DNA of 26,571 bases from Bacteroidota bacterium (lineage in GTDB: Bacteria > Bacteroidota > Bacteroidia > NS11-12g > UBA9320). This document shows, piece after piece, positions 7,295-14,353 of this stretch; position 1 is the first letter of the stretch; every line of letters begins with the position of its first letter. The notes beneath the pieces are model-generated. The model saw only the letters and a program-made list of their open reading frames with translations, was not told where the DNA came from and ran no database searches. Location: positions 1-26,571 of the forward strand of contig DNHN01000069.1 of the NCBI GenBank assembly GCA_003485825.1. Reading direction: 5' to 3'. The position numbers were made by a program, and so were the translations under genes.

Positions 7295-7606
7295 GATCGC
7301 TTCGCTTTGAGACAATAGACTTAAGATATTAGACCGCTTCGCTTTTAGATAGCTATTGTTTAGTCTTTGGTGCGTTTGTTGTTTCGATTTTCGGTACACA
7401 GATGCTAAAGCATTGCCACTCGAATAGACAAATAACACACTGAATTTCGTTTAATGCTTTTTGTAATTCCGCTGTGTTCACCCTTTTTGGTGGAAGTGGT
7501 CACACTTTAGCGTGATGGTATCGAGAGTTGAGCAAATAGGAGATTAATTTACCGAAGAATGGAGAAGTGGATCAGTCTTTAATTAGTCTCATATCTCAAA
7601 AACTCC
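7295..7606. other. 312-bp gap without a gene, rich in repeats and hairpins
   Basis: No convincing reading frame. It holds two near-identical 18-base repeats, GAYCGCTTCGCTTTKAGA (7295-7312 and 7332-7349; Y is C or T, K is G or T), inside a stem ACAATAG/CTATTGT (7312-7318 with 7353-7359). Farther right are ATGCT-AA-AGCAT, AACACA..AATT with AATT..TGTGTT, CACC..GGTG and TCAC..GTGA pairs. It lies between the stops of convergent genes, so part may act as terminator; a small structured RNA is possible but unproven. Confidence 0.4.
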
Positions 7607-8443
7607 CTAAGGCAAATATTCCTTCTTAAAATTCGGTTTCCTTTTTTCCAAGAACGCATCTCTACCTTCTTTGGCTTCATCGGTCATATAGGCAAGCCGT
7701 GTAGCTTCCCCAGCAAATACTTGCTGTCCTACCATTCCATCATCGGTGAGGTTCATAGCAAACTTCAGCATTTTGATACTTGTAGGAGATTTTTCTAATA
7801 TTTCTTGAGCCCACTCAAAGGCGGTATCTTCTAGCTCAGCATGCGTCACTACTGCATTCACCATTCCCATATCAAAAGCCTCTTGGGCAGAGTAGTTTCT
7901 TCCGAGGAAGAATATTTCACGAGCTCGTTTCTGACCTACCATTTTGGCCAAGTATGCCGAGCCGTATCCACCGTCAAAACTAGTTACGTCTGCATCCGTT
8001 TGTTTGAAAATAGCATGCTCTTTACTAGCCAATGTCATATCGCAAACTACGTGTAGACTGTGTCCGCCGCCCACTGCCCATCCAGGCACTACAGCAATCA
8101 CCACTTTGGGCATAAAACGAATCATACGCTGCACGTCAAGTATGTTTAGTCGGTGATAGTTGTCATCTCCTACATAGCCTTGATGTCCGCGTGCCTTTTG
8201 ATCACCGCCACTACAAAAACTATACACACCGTCTTTAGAGCTAGGCCCTTCTGCACTTAGTAGTACTACGCCTATGCTCAGATCTTCTTGTGCATCGTGA
8301 AAAGCGTCTAGTAATTCACTCGTCGTCTTTGGGCGGAAAGCATTTCGTACGTCTGGTCTATTGAATGCGATACGTGCTACGCCGTCACATTTTTTATAGG
8401 TAATGTCTTCGTATTCTTTTACGGTGGTCCAGTTTTGGCTCAT
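7607..8443 (-). CDS. menB: 1,4-dihydroxy-2-naphthoyl-CoA synthase
   Basis: Crotonase-fold enzyme of menaquinone synthesis that closes the naphthalene ring of o-succinylbenzoyl-CoA. The 278-residue product carries SFCSGGDQ (76-82), VGGGHSL (124-130, oxyanion hole), the SFDGGYGS active loop (155-162) and the C-terminal RLAYMTDEAKEGRDAF signature. Asp150, in KQTDADV, stands where bicarbonate-dependent enzymes such as E. coli MenB have Gly, so this is the bicarbonate-independent type with a built-in carboxylate (as in Mycobacterium). Other men genes are not in the window. The ATG follows a promoter box by four bases. Confidence 0.97.
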   Translation of the reverse strand: MSQNWTTVKEYEDITYKKCDGVARIAFNRPDVRNAFRPKTTSELLDAFHDAQEDLSIGVVLLSAEGPSSKDGVYSFCSGGDQKARGHQGYVGDDNYHRLNILDVQRMIRFMPKVVIAVVPGWAVGGGHSLHVVCDMTLASKEHAIFKQTDADVTSFDGGYGSAYLAKMVGQKRAREIFFLGRNYSAQEAFDMGMVNAVVTHAELEDTAFEWAQEILEKSPTSIKMLKFAMNLTDDGMVGQQVFAGEATRLAYMTDEAKEGRDAFLEKRKPNFKKEYLP

Positions 8444-8447
8444 AGGG

Positions 8448-8477
8448 CAAAGGTAGTTTTACAAATTCAAACTCAAA
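8448..8477 (-). promoter_or_regulatory. menB promoter, leaderless layout
   Basis: Minus strand: TTTG (8477-8474), 18 bases, TACCTTTG (8455-8448), CCCT, then ATG. Both elements match the consensus, and the start of transcription should coincide with the start codon. Confidence 0.75.
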
Positions 8478-8535
8478 TATCAAGTTCAAGTTTCAAAAAT
8501 TTGCGTTAGCTATTTGATTTTTGTATTTGAGTTTG
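8468..8535. repeat. 12-bp perfect inverted repeat
   Basis: CAAACTCAAATA (8468-8479) and TATTTGAGTTTG (8524-8535) flank 44 bases that are themselves rich in CAAGTT/AAATTTG. It lies between the alcohol dehydrogenase stop and menB on the minus strand and overlaps the menB -33 element. It may terminate the upstream gene or be a small dispersed repeat. Confidence 0.5.
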
Positions 8536-8542
8536 ACATGGT

Positions 8543-9703
8543 CTAATAACTTCCCTCCACAATCACCTTCACAGCTTCAGGAGTCACAGCCTTATGCTCG
8601 CCGAGAGCTACCCAGCCGCGTTCACGTAGGGTTTCGCTTACTTTTTCTGCAGTGTCAGCATATTGGTCTGTGTAGTCGCTTAGTCGAGTTGGGATATCTA
8701 GCGAGTGAAAGAATGCTTCTGTCTTTTCTATGGCTGCTTTTGCTCGTTCTTCTAGAGTTCCTTCGGTGATGTTCCATACCCGCTCACCGTACTGAGCTAG
8801 TTTCTCTTTTTTATTTTCTAAGAAATGAGCATAGTGTCTAGGTGCTATAATAGCCAATGTTCGTGCGTGGTCTATGCCATATAGAGCTGTGAGCTCATGA
8901 CCAATAGCATGGATAGCCCAGTCGTTGGGTACGCCTTTTTGTATCAGTCCATTAAGAGCCATAGTGCAGCACCACATGAAGTTAGCGGCTACCTTATAAT
9001 CACTTGGATTATCCATAAGTTTGGGTGCAGTAGCTACTAAACTACTCATTATGCTTTCTGCAAATCGGTCCTGCAAGTCTGCACCAATAGGGTAGGTCAT
9101 ATATTGCTCCATCACGTGAGTAAATGCATCGGTTACCCCATTGGCAAGTTGTCGCTGTGGTATACTCGCTACCACGGTAGGGTCCAGGATGCTAAATTTA
9201 GGGAACAATCCAGGTCCGCCCATTCCAAGTTTCTTGCCAATTTCTCTTCGAGATACTACCGACCCACTATTCATTTCTGTACCTGTGGCAGGCAGCGTCA
9301 GTACTGTGCCAAATGGCATCCCTACTTCTGTGCGAATTCCGTTTGCTAGTATATCCCAAGGTTCTTCTCCTTCGTATAAGGCAGCAGAAGCTAAAAATTT
9401 AGTCCCGTCTATTACAGAACCTCCCCCTACAGCTAGTAGGAAGTCTATATTTTCTGATTTTATAATGGCTAGGGCATCCATCAGTACCTCGTACTCTGGA
9501 TTTGCAGGGATACCCCCAAACTCGATATAGTCAAAGTCTTTGAGAGCTTCGGTCACTTGGTCATATACGCCATTTTTCTTAATACTTCCTCCGCCATAAA
9601 GCATAAGAATGTTAGCACCTGCAGGTATTTGAGACTTTAGTTTGGCTATTTCACCTTTTCCGAAAAGGATTTTTACTGGATTTTGTAGTTCGAAGTTGAG
9701 CAT
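8543..9703 (-). CDS. Iron-containing alcohol dehydrogenase, YqhD-like
   Basis: A 386-residue family III (iron-type) alcohol dehydrogenase, closest to the NADPH-dependent aldehyde reductases of the YqhD/butanol dehydrogenase group; it would reduce aldehydes in the cytoplasm. The nucleotide-binding GGGS is at 37-40 and AVGGGSVIDGTKF follows at 91-103. The metal ligands fall where YqhD has them: D192, H196 (TDAFTHVMEQY), H265 and H279 (HAIGHELTALYGIDHAR). The real substrate cannot be read from sequence. No good TAnnTTTG box was found in the 69-bp upstream gap, so it may be read through from the CrtA-like gene. Confidence 0.93.
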   Translation of the reverse strand: MLNFELQNPVKILFGKGEIAKLKSQIPAGANILMLYGGGSIKKNGVYDQVTEALKDFDYIEFGGIPANPEYEVLMDALAIIKSENIDFLLAVGGGSVIDGTKFLASAALYEGEEPWDILANGIRTEVGMPFGTVLTLPATGTEMNSGSVVSRREIGKKLGMGGPGLFPKFSILDPTVVASIPQRQLANGVTDAFTHVMEQYMTYPIGADLQDRFAESIMSSLVATAPKLMDNPSDYKVAANFMWCCTMALNGLIQKGVPNDWAIHAIGHELTALYGIDHARTLAIIAPRHYAHFLENKKEKLAQYGERVWNITEGTLEERAKAAIEKTEAFFHSLDIPTRLSDYTDQYADTAEKVSETLRERGWVALGEHKAVTPEAVKVIVEGSY

Positions 9704-9772
9704 GGTATTTATAACAGTTGAATGAACATTTAGTTGAGCAGATGAATGTAAAGAAAGTAAAATGGTAAGGGT

Positions 9773-10432
9773 CTAAAAATCCATTTCCCTCACCACAAAT
9801 CGAGAAAACATCTCCTCCGAATACCAGTTATGTCTTTTGGTAAGAGCTATCGCCTTCTGGTGATGCTCGTTTTTGTAGGCAAATTGCGTGATAGCTTCTT
9901 GGTTTTTCCAGAGACTAAAAGTAGCCATTTCGAGCAGGGGTACGTCCCCTATTCCTTTCGTAAAAACAAGTCCTGGATTATCCCATAAGGCCTGGTGAGA
10001 CTTAGGAACATATCGCCAAAAGCGAAGTAGTTTATGCCACTTTATAGATGCACGCGTAATTACACCAATCCTATCATCTGGAAGGACGCCTAAATTTTTG
10101 TCTGCTACAAAGGGTGTTTTGCCATCCCACGTGCCGTGGCATTTTATGCAGGTGAGGTGATAGGTAATAATCTCATAGCACCGCTCTTTGTAGGATTGGT
10201 AGAAAGGGTGATTTTCAAAAAAATCTTTGGCCTGTTGTTCATTTTCCCAATTGGCTAAGAAAGAATACTCTCCCCAGTCTGGCAGAATGCTAAATCCTTT
10301 CTTACCTGTACCCATAAGTTTATAGAAGACTAATCCTCCTGTTTCTTTGAGCATTCTATGACCTATACCCATCATTTTGAAAGCCCAGTATTTGTGCTCT
10401 CGTAGTCTAAAGAATGTGATGGTAGTGTACAC
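9773..10432 (-). CDS. CrtA-like (spheroidene monooxygenase family) protein
   Basis: A 219-residue protein whose second half matches the CrtA/DUF3291-like family: a VITRASIKWHKLLRFWRYVP segment (about 125-145), then GLVFTKGIGDVPLLEMATFSLW (about 154-175) and the WYSEEMFSRFVV ending. Purple-bacterial CrtA adds keto groups to acyclic carotenoids, and Bacteroidota homologues are commonly given the same name. No carotenoid gene is nearby, so the true substrate is open. The start is GTG, four bases after a TAATATTG box. Sequence similarity is judged by eye. Confidence 0.72.
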   Translation of the reverse strand: MYTTITFFRLREHKYWAFKMMGIGHRMLKETGGLVFYKLMGTGKKGFSILPDWGEYSFLANWENEQQAKDFFENHPFYQSYKERCYEIITYHLTCIKCHGTWDGKTPFVADKNLGVLPDDRIGVITRASIKWHKLLRFWRYVPKSHQALWDNPGLVFTKGIGDVPLLEMATFSLWKNQEAITQFAYKNEHHQKAIALTKRHNWYSEEMFSRFVVREMDF

Positions 10433-10436
10433 TGCA

Positions 10437-10444
10437 CAATATTA
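10437..10444 (-). promoter_or_regulatory. -7-like box before the CrtA-like gene
   Basis: Minus strand TAATATTG (one mismatch to TAnnTTTG), then TGCA and the GTG start. The same octamer and spacing precede the RsmI-like gene. Confidence 0.5.
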
Positions 10445-10497
10445 ACAAGCTCGACGGTGGTTTTGATTAGGGAGAGTGAAGTATTCGCGAAAAACTT

Positions 10498-10505
10498 TAA
10501 ATTCG
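10498..10505 (+). promoter_or_regulatory. -7-like box before acs
   Basis: TAAATTCG (one mismatch), then TCCA and the ATG at 10510. An 8-bp palindrome TTCGCGAA at 10484-10491, just upstream, is a possible operator. No -33 element at normal spacing. Confidence 0.4.
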
Positions 10506-10509
10506 TCCA

Positions 10510-12417
10510 ATGACAAAGCACATAGTCACCTCACAAGTAGAATACGATTTAGCTTACAAAGCAAGCATAGAAAACCCTGAGAAATTTTGGGGAGAGTTTG
10601 CCGAGCAGGAGTTTACTTGGCATAAGAAGTGGGACAAAGTGTTAGACTATGACCTTTATACACCTGAGATAAAATGGTTTGAAGGAGCGAAACTAAACAT
10701 CACCGAAAACTGTATAGACCGTCATTTAGCAACTCGAGGTGAGCAGACAGCCATTATTTTTGAAGCCAATGACCCTAAGGAAGACCCCCTTCATATCACC
10801 TACAATGAGCTTGCTAAAAATGTAAATAAAACTGCCAATATGCTCAAAGCAAACGGAGCAAAAAAAGGCGATAGAATATGCTTGTATATGCCGATGACTC
10901 CTGAGTTGGCGTATGCTGTTTTGGCATGCGCTAGAATAGGAGCTATTCATTCTGTAGTGTTTGCAGGATTCAGTGCGAAGAGCCTGAGCGATAGAATCAT
11001 GGATGCTAAGTGTAATATAGTGGTTACTGCAGATGGGGGCTATAGAGGAAACAAGATTACACCACTCAAGGGAATCGTAGATGAAGCATTAATGAGCTGC
11101 GATTGTGTTGAAAAGGTGATCGTTTTGAATAGAACGAATTCAAAAATAGCGATGGAGTATGGACGCGATATATGGTGGCAAGATGAATTTGCAAAAGCAA
11201 GTGATGTTTGTCCTGCAGAGGTGATGGACGCAGAAGATATTCTATTTATCCTCTACACGAGTGGGAGTACTGGAAAACCAAAAGGAATGGTGCATACCTG
11301 TGGCGGCTACATGGTGTATGCAAACTACAGCTTTCGTAATGTTTTCCAATATCAAGAAGGCGACATCTACTGGTGTACTGCGGATATCGGATGGATTACG
11401 GGACACAGCTACATAGTGTACGGTCCATTGTGTGCAGGAGCTACGACGGTAATGTTTGAAGGAGTGCCAAGCTACCCAGATATGGGTCGTTTTTGGGAGA
11501 TAGTAGAAAAGCACAAAGTGAATATTTTTTATACTGCACCTACGGCTATTCGTTCTCTTGCTACTTGTGATATGAACCTGGTTACCAAGCATGACCTCAG
11601 CAGTTTAAAAACACTAGGAACCGTGGGAGAACCAATAAATCTGGAAGCGTGGGAATGGTACGATGAGCATATAGGGAAAAAGAATTGTCCTATAGTAGAC
11701 ACGTGGTGGCAGACTGAAACAGGAGGAATAATGATCAGTAGCTTGGCTGGAGTAACCAAAGATATACCGACCTATGCTACGCTACCATTACCAGGCATCC
11801 AGCCGTGTCTTATGGATGATAACGGAAAAGAGATAACCAGTGCAGAAGCAGAAGGAAGACTCTGTATTAAGCATCCTTGGCCCAGTATGGCGCGGACTAT
11901 CTATGGCAACCATCAGCGGTATGCAGAAACGTATTTTAGTACGTTTCCCGGTAATTATTTCACTGGAGATGGAGCACGCAGAGATACTGAGGGAAACTAT
12001 AGAATCACGGGACGTGTAGATGACATCGTCATTGTAAGTGGGCATAATCTAGGAACTGCCGAAATAGAAAATGCGATAAATGAACACACGCTAGTGGCAG
12101 AGAGTGCGGTGGTAGGGTATCCACATGATGTGAAAGGGAATAGTATTTATGCGTATGTGACGCTAAAAGATGTCAGAAGTGAGTCTTCAGAAGTAAGTAT
12201 AGAGAATGAGATAAGAGACTTGGTATCTAGGACTTTAGGACCTATCTGCAAACCAGAGAAAATACAATTTACTACTGGACTGCCGAAAACACGCAGTGGT
12301 AAAATAATGCGTAGAATTCTACGAAAAATAGCAGAAGGAGATACGAGTAATTTGGGAGATATTTCTACTTTGCTTAATCCGGAGTGTGTGGAGGAGGTGA
12401 TACAGGGGAAGGTGTAA
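10510..12417 (+). CDS. acs: Acetyl-CoA synthetase
   Basis: AMP-forming acetate-CoA ligase: acetate + ATP + CoA gives acetyl-CoA + AMP + PPi, in the cytoplasm. The 635 residues span a full ANL-family enzyme, with an N-terminal ACS domain, the phosphate-binding loop LYTSGSTGKPKGMVHT, the DTWWQTETGG substrate motif, the hinge-region GRVDDIVIVSGHNLGTAEIE, and the C-terminal PKTRSGKIMRR with catalytic Lys598. That lysine is the residue acetylated to switch off other Acs proteins. It is the first gene of a short unit with a 54-residue membrane protein and ends at the terminator at 12590. It could recycle acetyl units, but no link to the paa genes is shown. Confidence 0.98.
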   Translation: MTKHIVTSQVEYDLAYKASIENPEKFWGEFAEQEFTWHKKWDKVLDYDLYTPEIKWFEGAKLNITENCIDRHLATRGEQTAIIFEANDPKEDPLHITYNELAKNVNKTANMLKANGAKKGDRICLYMPMTPELAYAVLACARIGAIHSVVFAGFSAKSLSDRIMDAKCNIVVTADGGYRGNKITPLKGIVDEALMSCDCVEKVIVLNRTNSKIAMEYGRDIWWQDEFAKASDVCPAEVMDAEDILFILYTSGSTGKPKGMVHTCGGYMVYANYSFRNVFQYQEGDIYWCTADIGWITGHSYIVYGPLCAGATTVMFEGVPSYPDMGRFWEIVEKHKVNIFYTAPTAIRSLATCDMNLVTKHDLSSLKTLGTVGEPINLEAWEWYDEHIGKKNCPIVDTWWQTETGGIMISSLAGVTKDIPTYATLPLPGIQPCLMDDNGKEITSAEAEGRLCIKHPWPSMARTIYGNHQRYAETYFSTFPGNYFTGDGARRDTEGNYRITGRVDDIVIVSGHNLGTAEIENAINEHTLVAESAVVGYPHDVKGNSIYAYVTLKDVRSESSEVSIENEIRDLVSRTLGPICKPEKIQFTTGLPKTRSGKIMRRILRKIAEGDTSNLGDISTLLNPECVEEVIQGKV

Positions 12418-12418
12418 A

Positions 12419-12583
12419 ATGGATAAACTTAGTCTTGTCTCATTAGGAACTGTATTAGCCTATATCATTTCATATGGTTGGCTGTTAAATCAGTCAATCG
12501 CAAAGTACTATAGGGAAGATGCTAAGTTTTGGTTAAGCTTATGCGTGTTTATTGTGATTAACGTGGGTATCTCTTTTGTTTGA
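12419..12583 (+). CDS. 54-residue membrane protein downstream of acs
   Basis: Unrecognised. The ATG begins one base after the acs stop (TAA-A-ATG), and the frame runs 54 codons to TGA, just before the terminator at 12590. The peptide starts MDKLSLVSLGTVLAYI, and there are two hydrophobic stretches (about 5-24 and 37-54) separated by a charged KYYREDAKFW loop, so a two-pass inner-membrane hairpin is likely. It is shorter than, and does not resemble, the DUF4212 small symporter subunit often found beside acs. The tight spacing and shared terminator favour a real gene. Confidence 0.6.
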   Translation: MDKLSLVSLGTVLAYIISYGWLLNQSIAKYYREDAKFWLSLCVFIVINVGISFV

Positions 12584-12589
12584 GGGAGT

Positions 12590-12622
12590 GATGGATATCT
12601 TATATTCCATCTGTTAATTTTT
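12590..12622 (+). terminator. Terminator of the acs unit
   Basis: GATGGATAT-CTT-ATATTCCATC (12590-12611) forms a stem with one bulged base, followed by GTTAATTTTT. It overlaps the stop of the convergent aldolase-like gene only at the T run. Confidence 0.65.
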
Positions 12623-13649
12623 AAACTTTCTTTAAAGCTTTGATAAAATGTTCTACTCGCTCATCGGTAGTCGCCCAAGAGGTAATCAAGCGAATTGCAG
12701 AATGATTTTCATCTATTTTTTTCCAGTGATGAAAGGCGAATTTTTGAGAAAGTTGTGCGATTTGATCGTTGGATAAAATTGGGAAAAGCTGATTGGTAGT
12801 AGTCTCTGCCCAGAATATACACCCATAGCCTATCAGTGCTTGTTTGATTCGCATAGCCTGCTCATTGGCGTAGCTGGCTAGGTCAAAGTATAAATTATCT
12901 TTGAAGAGCTCTAGAAACTGAGTGCCGAGCACCATTCCCTTAGCTAGCATAGCTCCACGTTGTTTTATATGATAAGCAAAATCTTCTTGAAGTACGGAGT
13001 TCGTAATCACTATTGCTTCTCCTAGAAGTGCCCCGTTTTTAGTGCCACCTATCCAAAAAACGTCTGTGTACGAGGCAATATCTGCTAAAGTCAAATCATT
13101 ATCCGCAGCCATAAGAGCGCTACCTAGTCTCGCTCCATCCATAAATAGGTAGAGGTCATTTGCTTGGCAAAAGGTATATAGGGCTTTCAATTCTGACTTA
13201 GTGTAAATAGTCCCCATCTCCGTAGAGTTAGATATATACACCATACGCTGTTTGAGTACATGCGGTTTGTTGCTATGGCCGTCTAGCACTTGCTGTATAT
13301 GTGAAGGAGTAAGTTTCCCGTCTACCCCTTCTACAGCGTTGATCTTATGTCCCGTGGCTTCTATAGCCCCAGTTTCATTGGTGTAGATATGCCCAGTCGT
13401 GGTAGAAATCACACTTTCGTGGGCTCGCAGACTGGCAGCTATCACTAGCATATTAGCCTGTGTGCCTCCACTTACGAAATGTACGTCTGCATCTGCTGCA
13501 TCACACTTTTGTTTAATTAGACTTTTTGCTTTTTCACTGTATATATCAGCACCATATCCATCCTGTTGCACCAGATTATTGCGACCTAGTGCTTCTAGAA
13601 TCCGTGGGTGACATCCTTCGGAATAGTCGTTTTTAAATGAAATAAGCAT
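12621..13649 (-). CDS. Threonine-aldolase-like PLP enzyme
   Basis: A 342-residue fold-type I PLP enzyme of the beta-eliminating lyase/threonine aldolase family, probably cleaving L-threonine or allo-threonine to glycine and acetaldehyde. Visible features are FVSGGTQANML (58-68, phosphate-binding turn), the YLFMDGARLGSAL segment with Asp171, which would contact the PLP ring nitrogen, and IGGTKNGALLGEA with Lys204 as the Schiff-base lysine. Substrate specificity is not certain; low-specificity aldolase is the usual role of this form. A TATATTTG box lies in the 43-bp gap after the J-domain gene, so it can be transcribed on its own. Confidence 0.88.
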   Translation of the reverse strand: MLISFKNDYSEGCHPRILEALGRNNLVQQDGYGADIYSEKAKSLIKQKCDAADADVHFVSGGTQANMLVIAASLRAHESVISTTTGHIYTNETGAIEATGHKINAVEGVDGKLTPSHIQQVLDGHSNKPHVLKQRMVYISNSTEMGTIYTKSELKALYTFCQANDLYLFMDGARLGSALMAADNDLTLADIASYTDVFWIGGTKNGALLGEAIVITNSVLQEDFAYHIKQRGAMLAKGMVLGTQFLELFKDNLYFDLASYANEQAMRIKQALIGYGCIFWAETTTNQLFPILSNDQIAQLSQKFAFHHWKKIDENHSAIRLITSWATTDERVEHFIKALKKV

Positions 13650-13671
13650 TATTAGAAAAAATATAAGTACC

Positions 13672-13679
13672 CAAATATA
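13672..13679 (-). promoter_or_regulatory. -7 box before the aldolase-like gene
   Basis: Minus strand TATATTTG, an exact TAnnTTTG match, 22 bases before the ATG. No TTTG/TTG at -33; that region is inside the upstream coding end. Confidence 0.55.
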
Positions 13680-13692
13680 GGCTTATCTTAGA

Positions 13693-14154
13693 CTAAGAAG
13701 TTTGAGTTTCAGCTTCCACAGTCTTTTTAGACTTGCGGTAGGTAAACGAGTTAAAGATGTTTCTGCGAGCAAAACGCTGCATTTTGTCTGCGTTTACCAG
13801 CTTAGAAAACAAGGTCTTATTCACACCAAAGTACTCGTAGGTAGACCCGTCTGTAAATGAGATTTCCAGTAAAAGACTTTTGTGCTGCATATCATCGATG
13901 AATGCATTTTCTATCGTGTTCGTGTATTCGTCTAGTCCTTTGGCTATAGTCTCAGGAGCTATACTTATTAGAAATGCATATCCATCTGTAATTTGACGAC
14001 TCATTTCTTCAGCTTCTTCTTTTCGAGTATCATCAGCTGTGTGCTTATCTGGATGCCATTCTTTTACTAAGTTACGGTAGCTAGTCTTCAGTTCTTTTAG
14101 GTCTATATCACCTTCTACGTTAAAGAGCTTTTTGTACTGGTTTATGCGTTTCAT
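13693..14154 (-). CDS. J-domain protein with C-terminal KTSC domain
   Basis: A 153-residue cytoplasmic protein. Residues 3-65 form a J domain with the HPD motif at 34-36 (VKEWHPDKH), which would stimulate an Hsp70 (DnaK) ATPase. Residues of about 92-140 (LLLEISFTDGSTYEYFGV to FNSFTYRK) match the KTSC domain, named from its occurrence with lysyl-tRNA synthetase. The Gly/Phe and zinc-finger regions of DnaJ are absent, so this is a specialised co-chaperone with unknown client. A perfect -7 box is upstream. Confidence 0.85.
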   Translation of the reverse strand: MKRINQYKKLFNVEGDIDLKELKTSYRNLVKEWHPDKHTADDTRKEEAEEMSRQITDGYAFLISIAPETIAKGLDEYTNTIENAFIDDMQHKSLLLEISFTDGSTYEYFGVNKTLFSKLVNADKMQRFARRNIFNSFTYRKSKKTVEAETQTS

Positions 14155-14173
14155 TATTTGCTAAAAAAGAGTG

Positions 14174-14181
14174 CAAAGGTA
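14174..14181 (-). promoter_or_regulatory. -7 box before the J-domain gene
   Basis: Minus strand TACCTTTG, an exact consensus match, 19 bases before the ATG. No -33 element recognised. Confidence 0.55.
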
Positions 14182-14353
14182 CCGTATTATATAATGCAGC
14201 GGTCATCACCCAGGCAATCTACTATTAAAAGATTGATTTTTAGTCCATTAACCTGAGTTGGACTATTCTGTTGAGCCAAATATTTTATAAATCACGTAGT
14301 TAAGACGTAGCAAACATTTAGTGCGAAGAAGTGTTTGTTTTAGATAGGCAAAA

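Noticed and set aside
9141..9530. Plus-strand ORF of 129 codons opposite the alcohol dehydrogenase
   Set aside because: Antisense shadow of a gene whose metal ligands are all in place; its composition looks like reverse-complement coding sequence.
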